Source of the DNA: Lewinellaceae bacterium | Lineage (GTDB): Bacteria > Bacteroidota > Bacteroidia > Chitinophagales > Saprospiraceae | Assembly (NCBI GenBank): GCA_020636005.1 | Contig: JACJYR010000002.1 | Location: 1,054,001 to 1,118,000 of the forward strand | Direction: 5' to 3' | Length of the DNA: 64,000 bases | Shown: positions 7,515-15,815 of the stretch, piece after piece | How the letters are laid out: every line of letters starts with the position of its first letter | Position numbering within the stretch: the first letter of the stretch is position 1 | Notes under the pieces: model-generated | The model's input: only the letters and a program-made list of their open reading frames with translations | The model's database searches: none | What the model was told of the DNA's origin: nothing | Translations under genes and position numbers: made by a program

Positions 7515-8801
7515 ATGGAAATCCTCATCCTCGTCCTCACCTTCATCATCCTGCTCGGCATCGGCGTGCCGGTGGCGTGGAGCATTGGCATTTCGGGCCT
7601 GCTCACTATGTTGGTCAGCATTCCGGCCCTGCCGGCTTTCACCACCGTGGCGCAGCGCATGGGCACGGGACTGGACAGCTTCGCCCTGCTGGCCATCCCG
7701 TTTTTCATCATCGCCGGGGAGATTATGAACCGGGGCGGCATCGCCCGGCGGCTGGTGGATTTTGCCAAAACGCTGGTCGGGTCGCTGCCCGGCGGGCTGG
7801 CGCATGTCAACATCATGGCGGCCATGCTTTTTGGAGCCATCGCAGGCTCAGCGGTAGCGGCGGCCAGTGCCATCGGCAGCATCATGGGGCCAGCGATGGA
7901 AAAGGAAGGCTACACCAAACAATTCGGCGCAGCCGTCAACATCGCCTCCTCGACGACGGGGCTGGTCATTCCGCCCAGCAATATCCTCATCGTGTACTCG
8001 CTGGCGAGTGGCGGGGTGAGCATTGCGGCGCTGTTCCTGGCGGGTTATGTGCCGGGGCTGCTAACGGGCTTGCTGATGATGATTATCGCTGGTTTTTGGG
8101 CAAAATGGAAAAAATTCCCGGTGGGCGAGCGCAGCAGATTGAGCGCTGTGGTTCGAACTTTCATCGCTGCTTTTCCCAGCTTGCTGCTGCTGCTGGTCGT
8201 GATGGGCGGCATCGTAGCGGGTATCTTCACGGCAACGGAAGCCTCGGCGGTGGCGGTGGTTTACTGCCTGTTGCTGGCGTTTTTTTACAAAGAAATCACC
8301 TGGCGGGATATCAAGCCCATGCTGCTCAATTCGGCGGGAACAACGGCCATCGTCATGCTGCTCATTGCTACGTCCATGAGCATGTCCTGGATTATGGCTT
8401 TTGAAAATATCCCGCAAAACATCACGGAACTGCTACTTTCCATTAGCGACAATAAAATTGTCATCCTGCTCATCATCAACCTGACGCTGCTTTTTGTCGG
8501 CGTTTTTATGGATATGACGCCGGCGGTACTCATTTTCACGCCTATCTTTTTACCGGTGGTAAAATCGCTGGGTGTTGACCCCACGCATTTTGGGATTATC
8601 ATGGTGATGAACCTGTGCATTGGGTTGTGTACGCCGCCTGTCGGGTCGGTGCTGTTCGTCGGGGTCGGTGTCGCTGGAACGACGATTCAAAAAGTAGTAA
8701 AACCCTTGCTGCCGTTGTTCATTGCTATGCTGGTGGCGCTGATGCTGGTGACGTTTGTGCCGGTGTTGAGTTTGTGGTTGCCGGGGGTGTTTGGGTTTTA
8801 G
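7515..8801 (+). CDS. dctM: TRAP transporter large permease (DctM)
   Basis: The 428-residue polytopic protein (about 11-12 hydrophobic helices) is the ion- and substrate-translocating subunit of the TRAP system. Family signatures include the gating motif FGAIAGSAVAAASAIG (about 97-112), NIASSTTGLVIPPSNILIVY (about 142-161) and the C-terminal LCIGLCTPPVGSVLFVG (about 368-384). The length is normal for DctM. It is the last recognisable gene of the uronate cluster; no clear terminator follows. Confidence 0.93.
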   Translation: MEILILVLTFIILLGIGVPVAWSIGISGLLTMLVSIPALPAFTTVAQRMGTGLDSFALLAIPFFIIAGEIMNRGGIARRLVDFAKTLVGSLPGGLAHVNIMAAMLFGAIAGSAVAAASAIGSIMGPAMEKEGYTKQFGAAVNIASSTTGLVIPPSNILIVYSLASGGVSIAALFLAGYVPGLLTGLLMMIIAGFWAKWKKFPVGERSRLSAVVRTFIAAFPSLLLLLVVMGGIVAGIFTATEASAVAVVYCLLLAFFYKEITWRDIKPMLLNSAGTTAIVMLLIATSMSMSWIMAFENIPQNITELLLSISDNKIVILLIINLTLLFVGVFMDMTPAVLIFTPIFLPVVKSLGVDPTHFGIIMVMNLCIGLCTPPVGSVLFVGVGVAGTTIQKVVKPLLPLFIAMLVALMLVTFVPVLSLWLPGVFGF

Positions 8802-9405
8802 GCGAAATAGTCTTAAAATTAACGGGATAGCAAGTTGATACCCTAAAATAAGGCCTTACGGCTCAAAAGCGTCAAAATAGGCTGCCAGTAATTCCTCAAC
8901 CAGCCGATGGCCTCCCGCATCTCAGTGCCGTCCTTTTTGAAAATGCAAGCGCCGCTCCGGATGCTTTTGGACAAGTTGAAGAAACTGTTCTGCCGGGCCG
9001 GACCAGGGGTCGTCCACACAAAAAATGAGAACAGAATGGCCACTGATCGTTTTTGGGAAATTTAACCCATTCTTAACCTTTAAATCAAACAGGACGGACA
9101 ACCATGCACGACATTTGCACTCCTTTTCCGGGTATGGGCAATTCAAGGATTTTTTAGGATAAAATTGCCTGCCAAAATGGACATGGATTGATTTTTGACA
9201 TGCAGACAGGATAAAATTTCGAATTATGCTGAACTTTTTATCTAAATAAACACTTTATTCTGTTTCACTAAAAAATCAGCCGTATGAAAGGATGCTTAGA
9301 AAGCGATAAAAAAGCATCATAGGTCTATAAAATTTGGCTACCCAGTTTCCCGCCTACTTTATTTGCACCTGTATTTCCGGCTTTTTTTAGAAAATCAATG
9401 ATTGT
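8802..9405. other. Intergenic stretch with a possible decayed minus-strand ORF
   Basis: No intact gene is supported here. On the minus strand two short frames (9146 to 8922, and 9043 to 8843) may be the halves of one frameshifted gene: the first holds FCVDDPWSGPAEQFLQL and the second MREAIGWLRNYWQPILTLL. I do not recognise the family and cannot exclude chance. The remainder from about 9200 is AT-rich and contains the probable promoter of the gene at 9406. Confidence 0.4.
9333..9365 (+). promoter_or_regulatory. Candidate Bacteroidota promoter for the CotH-like gene
   Basis: TTTG at 9333-9336 and TTTATTTG at 9358-9365, separated by 21 bases, resemble the -33 (TTTG) and -7 (TAnnTTTG) elements of the Bacteroidota primary sigma factor, with one mismatch in the -7 box. 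The distance of 40 bases to the start codon at 9406 is plausible. This is pattern matching only. Confidence 0.3.
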
Positions 9406-10476
9406 ATGTTGACCCGATTTAGCAAAATCGCACTTATATTTTATGCTTCGATTTTATGGTTATCCTTCCCGTCGTGCGCCCCATCCATGGCTATTGACGA
9501 TTGGGAAGATGTGCTGCCGCATTCCGGCCAGAGTTTGTTTGACATGATCAACCGCCAGGAAATTGTTGAGATGACCCTTGTTACTGAGTTGGATTCCATT
9601 ATCCAAAACCGCTATACCGACGATTACAGGGCCGCAACCTTTAGCTACGAAGACGTGACTGGCAACGAACATTTCTACCAAGCCAAAGTAAAGCCCCGTG
9701 GGAAATTCCGCCGTAAAGTCTGCGAATTCCCCCCGTTGAAGCTGAAGTTTTCCAAAAAAGAACTGGAAGCGGCTGGCCTCAGTGACTTGAACGAGGTGAA
9801 ACTTGTGACCCACTGTCTCGACGACAAGGCTATTTCAAAGGAAATGGTACTTAGAGAATACCTCATTTACAAAATGTACAACGAGTTGACACCCAACAGC
9901 TTGCGGGTACAATTGGTAAAAGTCACCTATCGGGATTCCAAAGATCCTGGCTATAAAATCAAGCGGTGGGGGTTCCTCCTTGAGGACGACGAAGAGTTCG
10001 CCGATCGTGTTGGCGGCTCGTTGTGCGACTGCATGGGGAAACTGCCGGAAGACTTTCACCCTTCACAGGAAAAAATTGTAGCGCTGTTCCAGTATATGGT
10101 TGGAAATACTGACTGGGATTTAAAAATGAACCGCAACGTGAAATTGGTGAAGATCGGTGACGGCAAATTGATCCCGGTTCCTTACGATTTTGACTTTTCC
10201 GCAGTGGTAGGTGCCCCTTATGCAAGGCCCAACAACGACGTGGGGCAAAAAAGCATGAGCGAGAGGGTCTTTATGGGCTATGCCGAAAGCTGGGAAGACA
10301 TGTATGCTACTTTCAGCTATTTCCGGTCAAAAAAGGATAGGCTGTACTCTATAGTCAACAACTTCCGACAGTTGGACAGCGGCAGCCGGGATGCCATCAT
10401 TGAGTACCTGAACAGTTTTTACATGACGATAGAAAACGAACAGGCCTTGCAACAAATGTTTGCGAAGAACAACTAA
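9406..10476 (+). CDS. CotH-like secreted lipoprotein
   Basis: The 356-residue protein has a signal peptide with a candidate lipobox (LSFPSCAPS, Cys about 24). The body has the layout of CotH-type proteins: KPRGKFRRKVCEFPPLKLKF (about 88-107), a segment beginning EVKLVTHCLDD (about 130), a helix with REYLIYKMYNELTP (about 147-160), then FQYMVGNTDWDLKMNRNVKL (about 228-247) and IPVPYDFDFSAVVG (about 256-269). In CotH kinases the comparable Asn/Asp residues bind ATP and metal. CotH assignment is by motif order and is not certain. The role in this organism is unknown. It stands alone, with a possible promoter 40 bases upstream and a terminator about 105 bases downstream. Confidence 0.55.
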   Translation: MLTRFSKIALIFYASILWLSFPSCAPSMAIDDWEDVLPHSGQSLFDMINRQEIVEMTLVTELDSIIQNRYTDDYRAATFSYEDVTGNEHFYQAKVKPRGKFRRKVCEFPPLKLKFSKKELEAAGLSDLNEVKLVTHCLDDKAISKEMVLREYLIYKMYNELTPNSLRVQLVKVTYRDSKDPGYKIKRWGFLLEDDEEFADRVGGSLCDCMGKLPEDFHPSQEKIVALFQYMVGNTDWDLKMNRNVKLVKIGDGKLIPVPYDFDFSAVVGAPYARPNNDVGQKSMSERVFMGYAESWEDMYATFSYFRSKKDRLYSIVNNFRQLDSGSRDAIIEYLNSFYMTIENEQALQQMFAKNN

Positions 10477-10582
10477 AAAATATGGCTGGCACAGTTTTTT
10501 TAATAGAGTGACAGCGTTGATCCCCGACTAACCTTCAATAAGTCAAACAGGCAGTTTTTTCATACTAATTCAATTTTATCAG

Positions 10583-10607
10583 GGCGTCCTTTCAGGACGC
10601 CTTTTTT
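10583..10607 (+). terminator. Intrinsic terminator
   Basis: GGCGTCCT-TTC-AGGACGCC followed by TTTTTTATT: a perfect 8-bp stem, 3-base loop and U-run, ending transcription of the CotH-like gene. Confidence 0.85.
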
Positions 10608-10622
10608 ATTGGGCCCTACATT

Positions 10623-10658
10623 AAAAGCCCTTTCCCAGGTCAATAGGAAAGGGCTTTT
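10623..10658. terminator. Bidirectional hairpin terminator
   Basis: AAAAGCCCTTTCC and GGAAAGGGCTTTT are perfect 13-base arms around a 10-base loop, with A/T runs on both sides. It lies at the 3' end of the decayed Rpn gene on the minus strand and would have been its terminator. Confidence 0.75.
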
Positions 10659-10659
10659 C

Positions 10660-10955
10660 TGAATAAAAAATAACCAAATTTTCAATTTCCAGTTTTGAAA
10701 AACCCTTGCCAAAGCAAAGCCTGGCCAACATCCTCTTTTGTGTTTCTATCCATGCTTCGTCATGTTTGTACAGCCTTTCTTGCCCCAGCCGGGAAGGAGT
10801 TGTTGCAATTCTTTGTCGAGAAACCTGACCCCTTTTGAAAAATCTATGATGAGATAAAGCGCCGGGAAAAAGAACTCTATAAAGCGCTCGTGGAGGTGCC
10901 GGATGGTATCTTTCCACCGTGCGTCGAAGTTGGGTTGGCCTGAGGTGTTTTTCAT
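10660..10955 (-). pseudogene. Internally deleted Rpn/PD-(D/E)XK nuclease gene
   Basis: Reading from 10955, the minus strand encodes FDARWKDTIRHLHERFIEFFFP and VRFLDKELQQLLPGW, which align with residues 10-55 of the intact protein at 15816-16808 (YDARWKVLIKSLPGPFIKRFFP, VKFLDKELLKLLADF). After KKG the homology jumps, with a frame change, to KRMLARLCFGKGFSKLEIENLVIF, which aligns with residues about 188-212 of the intact copy. Roughly 130 codons, including the catalytic D and ExQ residues, have been lost. It cannot be functional and records a past copy of this mobile-type nuclease family. Confidence 0.85.
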
Positions 10956-11027
10956 TTTTGGCAGTTTTCTCAAAACAAGTTGGCGTGAAGATATTAGAAA
11001 TGCTTTTTTTTGCCGCAAATCCTTCCA

Positions 11028-12302
11028 ATGCAGTTGTTGATAAAAAATGCCACCCTCATCCTGCCCAACTCCCCGCTCAATGGCGGGAAAGCTGACATTT
11101 TTATCAAAAATGGAAAAATCGAAGCCATTGGAAAAGTGGAATCCACTGAAGGTATGGAAGTAATTGAATTGCCAGGCGTATGCGTTTCAACAGGCTGGCT
11201 GGATTTGGGCACCCTGGTCGGCGACCCGGGGTTTGAGCACCGGGAAGATTTCACATCCGTTGCCAAAGCCGCAGCGGCAGGTGGTTTCACTGAAATAGCC
11301 TGCCTACCGAATACCTTTCCCGCCATCCATTCCAAATCAGAGGTTTTATACGTTCGGAACAACAGTAAAAACAGCCCCGTTTCTTTTTTGCCCATCGGCG
11401 CTGTGTCGCAGGACTGCAAAGGCAAGGACATCACAGAGATGTACGACATGCACGCTTCAGGAGCCGTTGCTTTTTCCGATGGCAAAAAATCTGTACAGGA
11501 TAGTGGCCTGATGACGAGGGCTTTGCAATATGTGCAGCCGTTTAACGGCGTCATCCTCAACCAGCCGCTGGACAAAACCATCTCGCCAAACGGCCAGATG
11601 CACGAGGGCATGGTCAGCACTTCGCTGGGCCTGCGGGGCATCCCTTCGCTGTCTGAAGAGTTGATGGCACAGCGGGACATTTACCTGGCCGGGTACACCG
11701 ACAGCCGGCTGCATTTGCACAATATTTCCTCGGCTGGCACGGTAAAACTGGTGCGGAAAGCCAAAGAAAAAGGGCTGAAAGTAACTGCCTCCGTCGCCGC
11801 CATGAACCTCGCCTGCGACGACCACCTGCTCAATGATTTCGACAGCAATTTCAAGGTGATGCCGCCCATCCGGGAGCAATCTGACTTCGAGGCCCTGCGC
11901 CAGGGCTTGAAAGATGGCGTGATTGACTGCATCACCTCCAACCACACGCCGCTGGACGAAGAAGCTAAAAATGTGGAGTTCCCCTTTGCCGATTTCGGGG
12001 CAATTGGCCTGGAAACGGCGTTTGCGCTCAGCCACACCCATTTGCGCAATTTACTGTCCATCAGCGAGTTGATAGAAAAATTGGCCATAGCGCCACGGCG
12101 GGTTTTAAGTTTGCCCATCCCAGCAATAAAAGTGGGCGCTCCTGCCAACCTCACCATTTTTGACCCAAAACAGGAATGGGCGTTTTCCCAAAAAGATATT
12201 TATTCAAAATCAAGGAACACGCCGTTTGTGGGGTGGCACTTTACAGGAAAAGTGATAGGCATCGTCCATAACAACCGCCATTTCATAGTTGAAAACCCAT
12301 AG
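11028..12302 (+). CDS. pyrC: Dihydroorotase homologue lacking metal-binding residues
   Basis: The 424-residue amidohydrolase-superfamily protein aligns along its length with class I dihydroorotases. I chose the ATG at 11028 (MQLLIKNATLILPN), the usual family start; an in-frame ATG lies 6 codons upstream. Dihydroorotase cyclises carbamoyl-aspartate in pyrimidine synthesis. However, the zinc-binding His-x-His after strand 1 (DxHxHLREPG in active enzymes) reads LDLGTLVGDPG (residues 58-68), and the late catalytic Asp (DHAPH type) reads SNHTPLD. Those replacements predict loss of catalysis. Non-catalytic dihydroorotase-like proteins are known as structural partners of aspartate transcarbamoylase. 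The gene is followed by DUF4199 genes and a GT2, a neighbourhood I recall from other Bacteroidota. Confidence 0.8.
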   Translation: MQLLIKNATLILPNSPLNGGKADIFIKNGKIEAIGKVESTEGMEVIELPGVCVSTGWLDLGTLVGDPGFEHREDFTSVAKAAAAGGFTEIACLPNTFPAIHSKSEVLYVRNNSKNSPVSFLPIGAVSQDCKGKDITEMYDMHASGAVAFSDGKKSVQDSGLMTRALQYVQPFNGVILNQPLDKTISPNGQMHEGMVSTSLGLRGIPSLSEELMAQRDIYLAGYTDSRLHLHNISSAGTVKLVRKAKEKGLKVTASVAAMNLACDDHLLNDFDSNFKVMPPIREQSDFEALRQGLKDGVIDCITSNHTPLDEEAKNVEFPFADFGAIGLETAFALSHTHLRNLLSISELIEKLAIAPRRVLSLPIPAIKVGAPANLTIFDPKQEWAFSQKDIYSKSRNTPFVGWHFTGKVIGIVHNNRHFIVENP

Positions 12303-12390
12303 GTGAGATATTTAATTTGGCTACTTGGAAAGTATTGGGCATTTTCACCGGGAAATTTTTCATTTTTAAATCATTAAAACTCAAAACATT

Positions 12391-12954
12391 ATGACAACTT
12401 TGGACAATCCTACCCAAGGCAAGGACGAATCTACCGTTCCATTTTTACCTACAGCAATAAGGTATGGCCTGATTGGTGGCCTAATAAGTGTCGTTTATAG
12501 TTTAATCTCCAATATGCTTGGTTTTAGCATCCCAACAAGCATCGGATCGTGGCTGCTTTCCATAGGCCTTATGCTTATTATCTTTTTTGGAACTTCCATC
12601 CTGGCTATCCGCCAACACAGGAATAAGGAATTGGGCGGATTTATTACGTTCAAACGTGCATTTTTAACTGGATTGGTGACTTTGGTGATAATGGCAGTTA
12701 TTAGCACTTTATTTGGCATCCTCTACATAACAGTCATTGACCCTGGATTTGCAAAAGATTCAGTCGGGAAAATGGAGGAATTCTTGGCCAGCTTTGGGAT
12801 GCCCGAAGATCAAATGGAAGAACAACTTAACAAAGCCATGGAAGGTTTCACCCCGATGGGCATGGTAAAAAACACAGCGGGCCTACTCGTTTTCGACGCC
12901 GTCATCATGCTGATTGTTGCTGCCGTCATGAAAAAGAAACCTGTGTTCGAATAA
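12391..12954 (+). CDS. DUF4199 membrane protein
   Basis: The 187-residue protein has four hydrophobic segments (about residues 28-48, 54-74, 93-118 and 160-180). The opening TAIRYGLIGGLISVVYSLIS and the basic cytoplasmic loop IRQHRNKELGGFITFKRAF are characteristic of the DUF4199 family, found almost only in Bacteroidota and often encoded in pairs beside a glycosyltransferase and a dihydroorotase gene. Function is unknown. The extramembrane segment between helices 3 and 4 (about 117-155) is helical and charged. Confidence 0.8.
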   Translation: MTTLDNPTQGKDESTVPFLPTAIRYGLIGGLISVVYSLISNMLGFSIPTSIGSWLLSIGLMLIIFFGTSILAIRQHRNKELGGFITFKRAFLTGLVTLVIMAVISTLFGILYITVIDPGFAKDSVGKMEEFLASFGMPEDQMEEQLNKAMEGFTPMGMVKNTAGLLVFDAVIMLIVAAVMKKKPVFE

Positions 12955-12972
12955 ATTACATTCATCAATAGA

Positions 12973-13422
12973 ATGCAACAAACTGCTATCAAACACGGTA
13001 TCATGGCAGGTGCAGCCATGGTGCTGTACCTGCTCCTTTTTTATTATTTCGACAGGGCAAACATTTTGAACCCGCTGGTATTTTGGAGTACCCTTATCAT
13101 CGCAGGAACAGCTATGATCACTGCGGTAAAAAGTAAACGGTCGGACAATGGCGGCAAGATTACCAGGCAGGACGCACTGAAAACTGCCTTCCTGGTTTTT
13201 GTAATTTCCATGCTCGTTTTTCACCTGTTTTCTTATGTGATGTTCAATTTTGTCGATCCTGGCCTGACCGACCTCCAAAAGCAAATGATGGAAGCTGCCG
13301 GCCGTGAAACAAAAGACCTCGATTTCAAAATGACCTTTGGAAGGGTGATGTTTGGGTATGCTTTTAGCCTTATAGGAGGCTTTTTTATTTCGTACCTCAT
13401 TGCATCCATCCTTAAAAAATAA
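12973..13422 (+). CDS. DUF4199 membrane protein, second paralogue
   Basis: At 149 residues it is shorter but built on the same plan as its upstream neighbour: TAIKHGIMAGAAMVLYLLLF at the N-terminus, a basic loop AVKSKRSDNGGKITRQDALK (about 54-73), VMFNFVDPGLTDLQKQMME (about 92-110) and a final transmembrane helix. It starts 18 bases after the previous stop, so the two are probably co-transcribed. The pair may form a heteromeric membrane complex; that is inference. Confidence 0.8.
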   Translation: MQQTAIKHGIMAGAAMVLYLLLFYYFDRANILNPLVFWSTLIIAGTAMITAVKSKRSDNGGKITRQDALKTAFLVFVISMLVFHLFSYVMFNFVDPGLTDLQKQMMEAAGRETKDLDFKMTFGRVMFGYAFSLIGGFFISYLIASILKK

Positions 13423-13444
13423 AGTGGAGGCTATTGAATATTTT

Positions 13445-13553
13445 TGTTTTGATTTGAGATTCCTGATTACATGATATTTGATTTTTGACTTATCCGGGCA
13501 CCCAAAATCAATCATCGTAAACCATGTATTCTTACATCTCAAATCAAAATAAA
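13445..13553. repeat. Inverted repeat in the DUF4199-GT2 spacer
   Basis: TTTTGATTTGAGAT near 13450 is matched by ATCTCAAATCAAAA near 13536-13549, giving a 14-bp stem that encloses about 70 bases. No U-run clearly marks it as a terminator. It may be a structural element of the mRNA or the remains of a small insertion. Confidence 0.5.
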
Positions 13554-13588
13554 ACACTCTAATCGCCAATAATTCGCACACTGCTCAA

Positions 13589-14527
13589 ATGGATATAAGC
13601 GTAGTCATCCCCCTGTTCAACGAAGAAGAAAGCCTGCCGGAACTGGAAGCCTGGATCCGGAAGGTGATGGAGGCCAACCGTTTTACCTATGAAATCATCA
13701 TGGTGGACGACGGCAGCAAGGATCGTTCGTGGGAAGTCATCGAAGGGTTGACCAAAAAAAACCCAAACGTCAAAGGCATTAAATTCCGCAGGAACTATGG
13801 CAAATCTGCCGCCCTGCATGTAGGCTTTGAAGCTGTAAAAGGCGATGTGGTCATCACGATGGACGCCGACCTGCAGGACAGCCCCGACGAAATCCCCGCC
13901 CTCCGAAAAATGATAGTTGAAGATGGCTACGACCTTGTCTCCGGTTGGAAACAGAAGCGCTACGACCCCATTTCTAAGACCATCCCTTCCAAGTTCTTCA
14001 ACGGCGTGACCCGCTGGATCAGCAAAATACCCCTGCACGACTTCAACTGCGGCCTGAAAGCCTACCGCCACAATGTGGTGAAGAGCATCGAGATTTATGG
14101 TGAAATGCACCGTTATACGCCCCTGCTCGCCAAGTGGTCGGGGTTCGGCAAAATCACCGAAAAAGTAGTGGAGCACCGGGCCAGGAAATACGGCACCTCC
14201 AAGTTTGGCCTCGACCGTTTCATCAACGGCTTCCTCGACCTGCTTTCCATCACCTTTATTGGGAAATTCGGCAAACGGCCCATGCACTTTTTCGGGCTGC
14301 TCGGCATGTTGTTCTTCGTGGCAGGCTTTGCCACACTGGCATGGTTGAGTTTTGAAAAACTGTTCAAGCAGGAATATGGCATCGCCGACCGGCCGCTATT
14401 CTATTTCGGCATCCTGATGCTCATCGTAGGCACGCAGTTGTTCGTCACAGGCTTTTTGGCCGAGCTGCTCGTCCGCAATTCCACTACCCGCAACCAATAC
14501 GTGATTGAAAAAAAGGTGAATGGGTGA
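13589..14527 (+). CDS. Family 2 glycosyltransferase, polyprenyl-phosphate type
   Basis: The 312-residue protein begins with a GT-A domain: ISVVIPLFNEEESLPELEAW (3-22), MVDDGSKDRSWEVIEG (about 39-54), RNYGKSAALHVGFEAVKGD (about 71-89) and the metal-binding TMDADLQDSPDEIP (about 92-105). Two transmembrane helices follow at about residues 233-258 and 268-292, the layout of GtrB/DpgS-like enzymes that transfer glucose, GlcNAc or mannose from a nucleotide sugar to undecaprenyl phosphate at the inner membrane. The sugar cannot be read from the sequence. Confidence 0.88.
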   Translation: MDISVVIPLFNEEESLPELEAWIRKVMEANRFTYEIIMVDDGSKDRSWEVIEGLTKKNPNVKGIKFRRNYGKSAALHVGFEAVKGDVVITMDADLQDSPDEIPALRKMIVEDGYDLVSGWKQKRYDPISKTIPSKFFNGVTRWISKIPLHDFNCGLKAYRHNVVKSIEIYGEMHRYTPLLAKWSGFGKITEKVVEHRARKYGTSKFGLDRFINGFLDLLSITFIGKFGKRPMHFFGLLGMLFFVAGFATLAWLSFEKLFKQEYGIADRPLFYFGILMLIVGTQLFVTGFLAELLVRNSTTRNQYVIEKKVNG

Positions 14528-14614
14528 TGATGTTGTTTCATTGCTCCATTGCCTCATTGTTACAAGGTTTCACGTCCATCACGACGAGGCCCCCGGCAAT
14601 GAATCAATAAAACC

Positions 14615-15766
14615 ATGACCTCCCTCCGCAAAATAGTCCTTCTATCCCCCGCCCATCCGTTGCGGGGCGGCATTGCGGCCTCCAGCGAGCGTTTCGCCCA
14701 GGAATTGCAGACGGCTGGTTACGAGGTGGTTATCTACTCTTTTTCCCTTCAATACCCCGGTTTTTTGTTTCCTGGCAAAACGCAGTTTTCGAGTGATCCT
14801 GCACCTCCCGGACTGGATATACGGACGGCTGTCAACTCTGTCAACCCGCTGAACTGGCTGAAAGTTGGGTTGGATCTCCGCCGCCTGCGCCCGGATGCCA
14901 TCGTGCCACGCTATTGGCTGCCGTTCATGGGGCCATGCCTGGGCACTATTTTGCGCCTGGCGAAATCGAACGGGCATACGAAGGTGGTGGCCATTGCCGA
15001 CAATATTTTACCGCACGAAAAAAGGCCGGGCGACCGCCTTTTTACCCGTTATTTCCTCAGCACCCTGGACGCTTGCATCACCATGAGCCAATCGGTGGAG
15101 GAAGACCTGCGGAAGTTTTCGGCCAACATGCCAGCGGCTTGCATCCCCCACCCTATCTATGACAACTATGGGGAAAAAGTCAGCCGGGAAGCCGCTTTGA
15201 CACATTTGGGCTTGGATGAAAAAACTCATTACCTGCTCTTCTTCGGCTTCATCAGAGACTACAAAGGTTTGGACTTGCTGCTCGATGCGATGGCCGACGA
15301 GCGCATCCGTAAATTGGACTTGAAGCTAATCGTGGCGGGGGAATATTATGGCAACCAGGAGGTTTATGCAAAGCAAATCACCGACTTAGGCATTGAAACC
15401 CAGTTGGTTTTGAAAACAGATTACATCGCCACGGAGGAAGTTCGCTACTATTTTGGCGCAGCCGATTTGGTCGTGCAACCGTACAAATCGGCCACACAGA
15501 GCGGCATTTCACAGATGGCCTACCATTTTGAAAAACCGATGGTGGTGACGGCGGTGGGTGGCCTGCCGGAAATCGTGCCGCATGGAAAGGCCGGCTATGT
15601 CGTCCCCGTGGAGGCGAAGGCGATTGCAGATGCGGTAGTAGATTTTTACCAACATAAAAAGGAGAAATTCTTCACGGAAGGGGTGCAGGAAGAGAAAAAG
15701 CGCTTCTCATGGAGGACGATGGTGGAGGGGTTGGAGAAATTGTACAAAAGGGTTCATCAGGTTTGA
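14615..15766 (+). CDS. Family 4 (GT-B) glycosyltransferase
   Basis: The 383-residue GT-B protein has an N-terminal acceptor-binding domain with the glycine-rich loop ILLSPAHPLRGGIAASSERFAQEL-like segment near residues 7-30 and a C-terminal nucleotide-sugar domain with LLFFGFIRDYKGLDLLLDAM (about 208-227) and the GT4 EX7E region around VVTAVGGLPEIVPHGKAGYV (about 310-329). It has no transmembrane segment and is presumably cytosolic or peripheral. Together with the upstream GT2 it suggests cell-surface glycan or glycolipid synthesis; donor and acceptor are unknown. Confidence 0.85.
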   Translation: MTSLRKIVLLSPAHPLRGGIAASSERFAQELQTAGYEVVIYSFSLQYPGFLFPGKTQFSSDPAPPGLDIRTAVNSVNPLNWLKVGLDLRRLRPDAIVPRYWLPFMGPCLGTILRLAKSNGHTKVVAIADNILPHEKRPGDRLFTRYFLSTLDACITMSQSVEEDLRKFSANMPAACIPHPIYDNYGEKVSREAALTHLGLDEKTHYLLFFGFIRDYKGLDLLLDAMADERIRKLDLKLIVAGEYYGNQEVYAKQITDLGIETQLVLKTDYIATEEVRYYFGAADLVVQPYKSATQSGISQMAYHFEKPMVVTAVGGLPEIVPHGKAGYVVPVEAKAIADAVVDFYQHKKEKFFTEGVQEEKKRFSWRTMVEGLEKLYKRVHQV

Positions 15767-15815
15767 AACAAACCAGGTTTTACTACTTTTGGTCTGGAAC
15801 AAAAACTATGAGATA

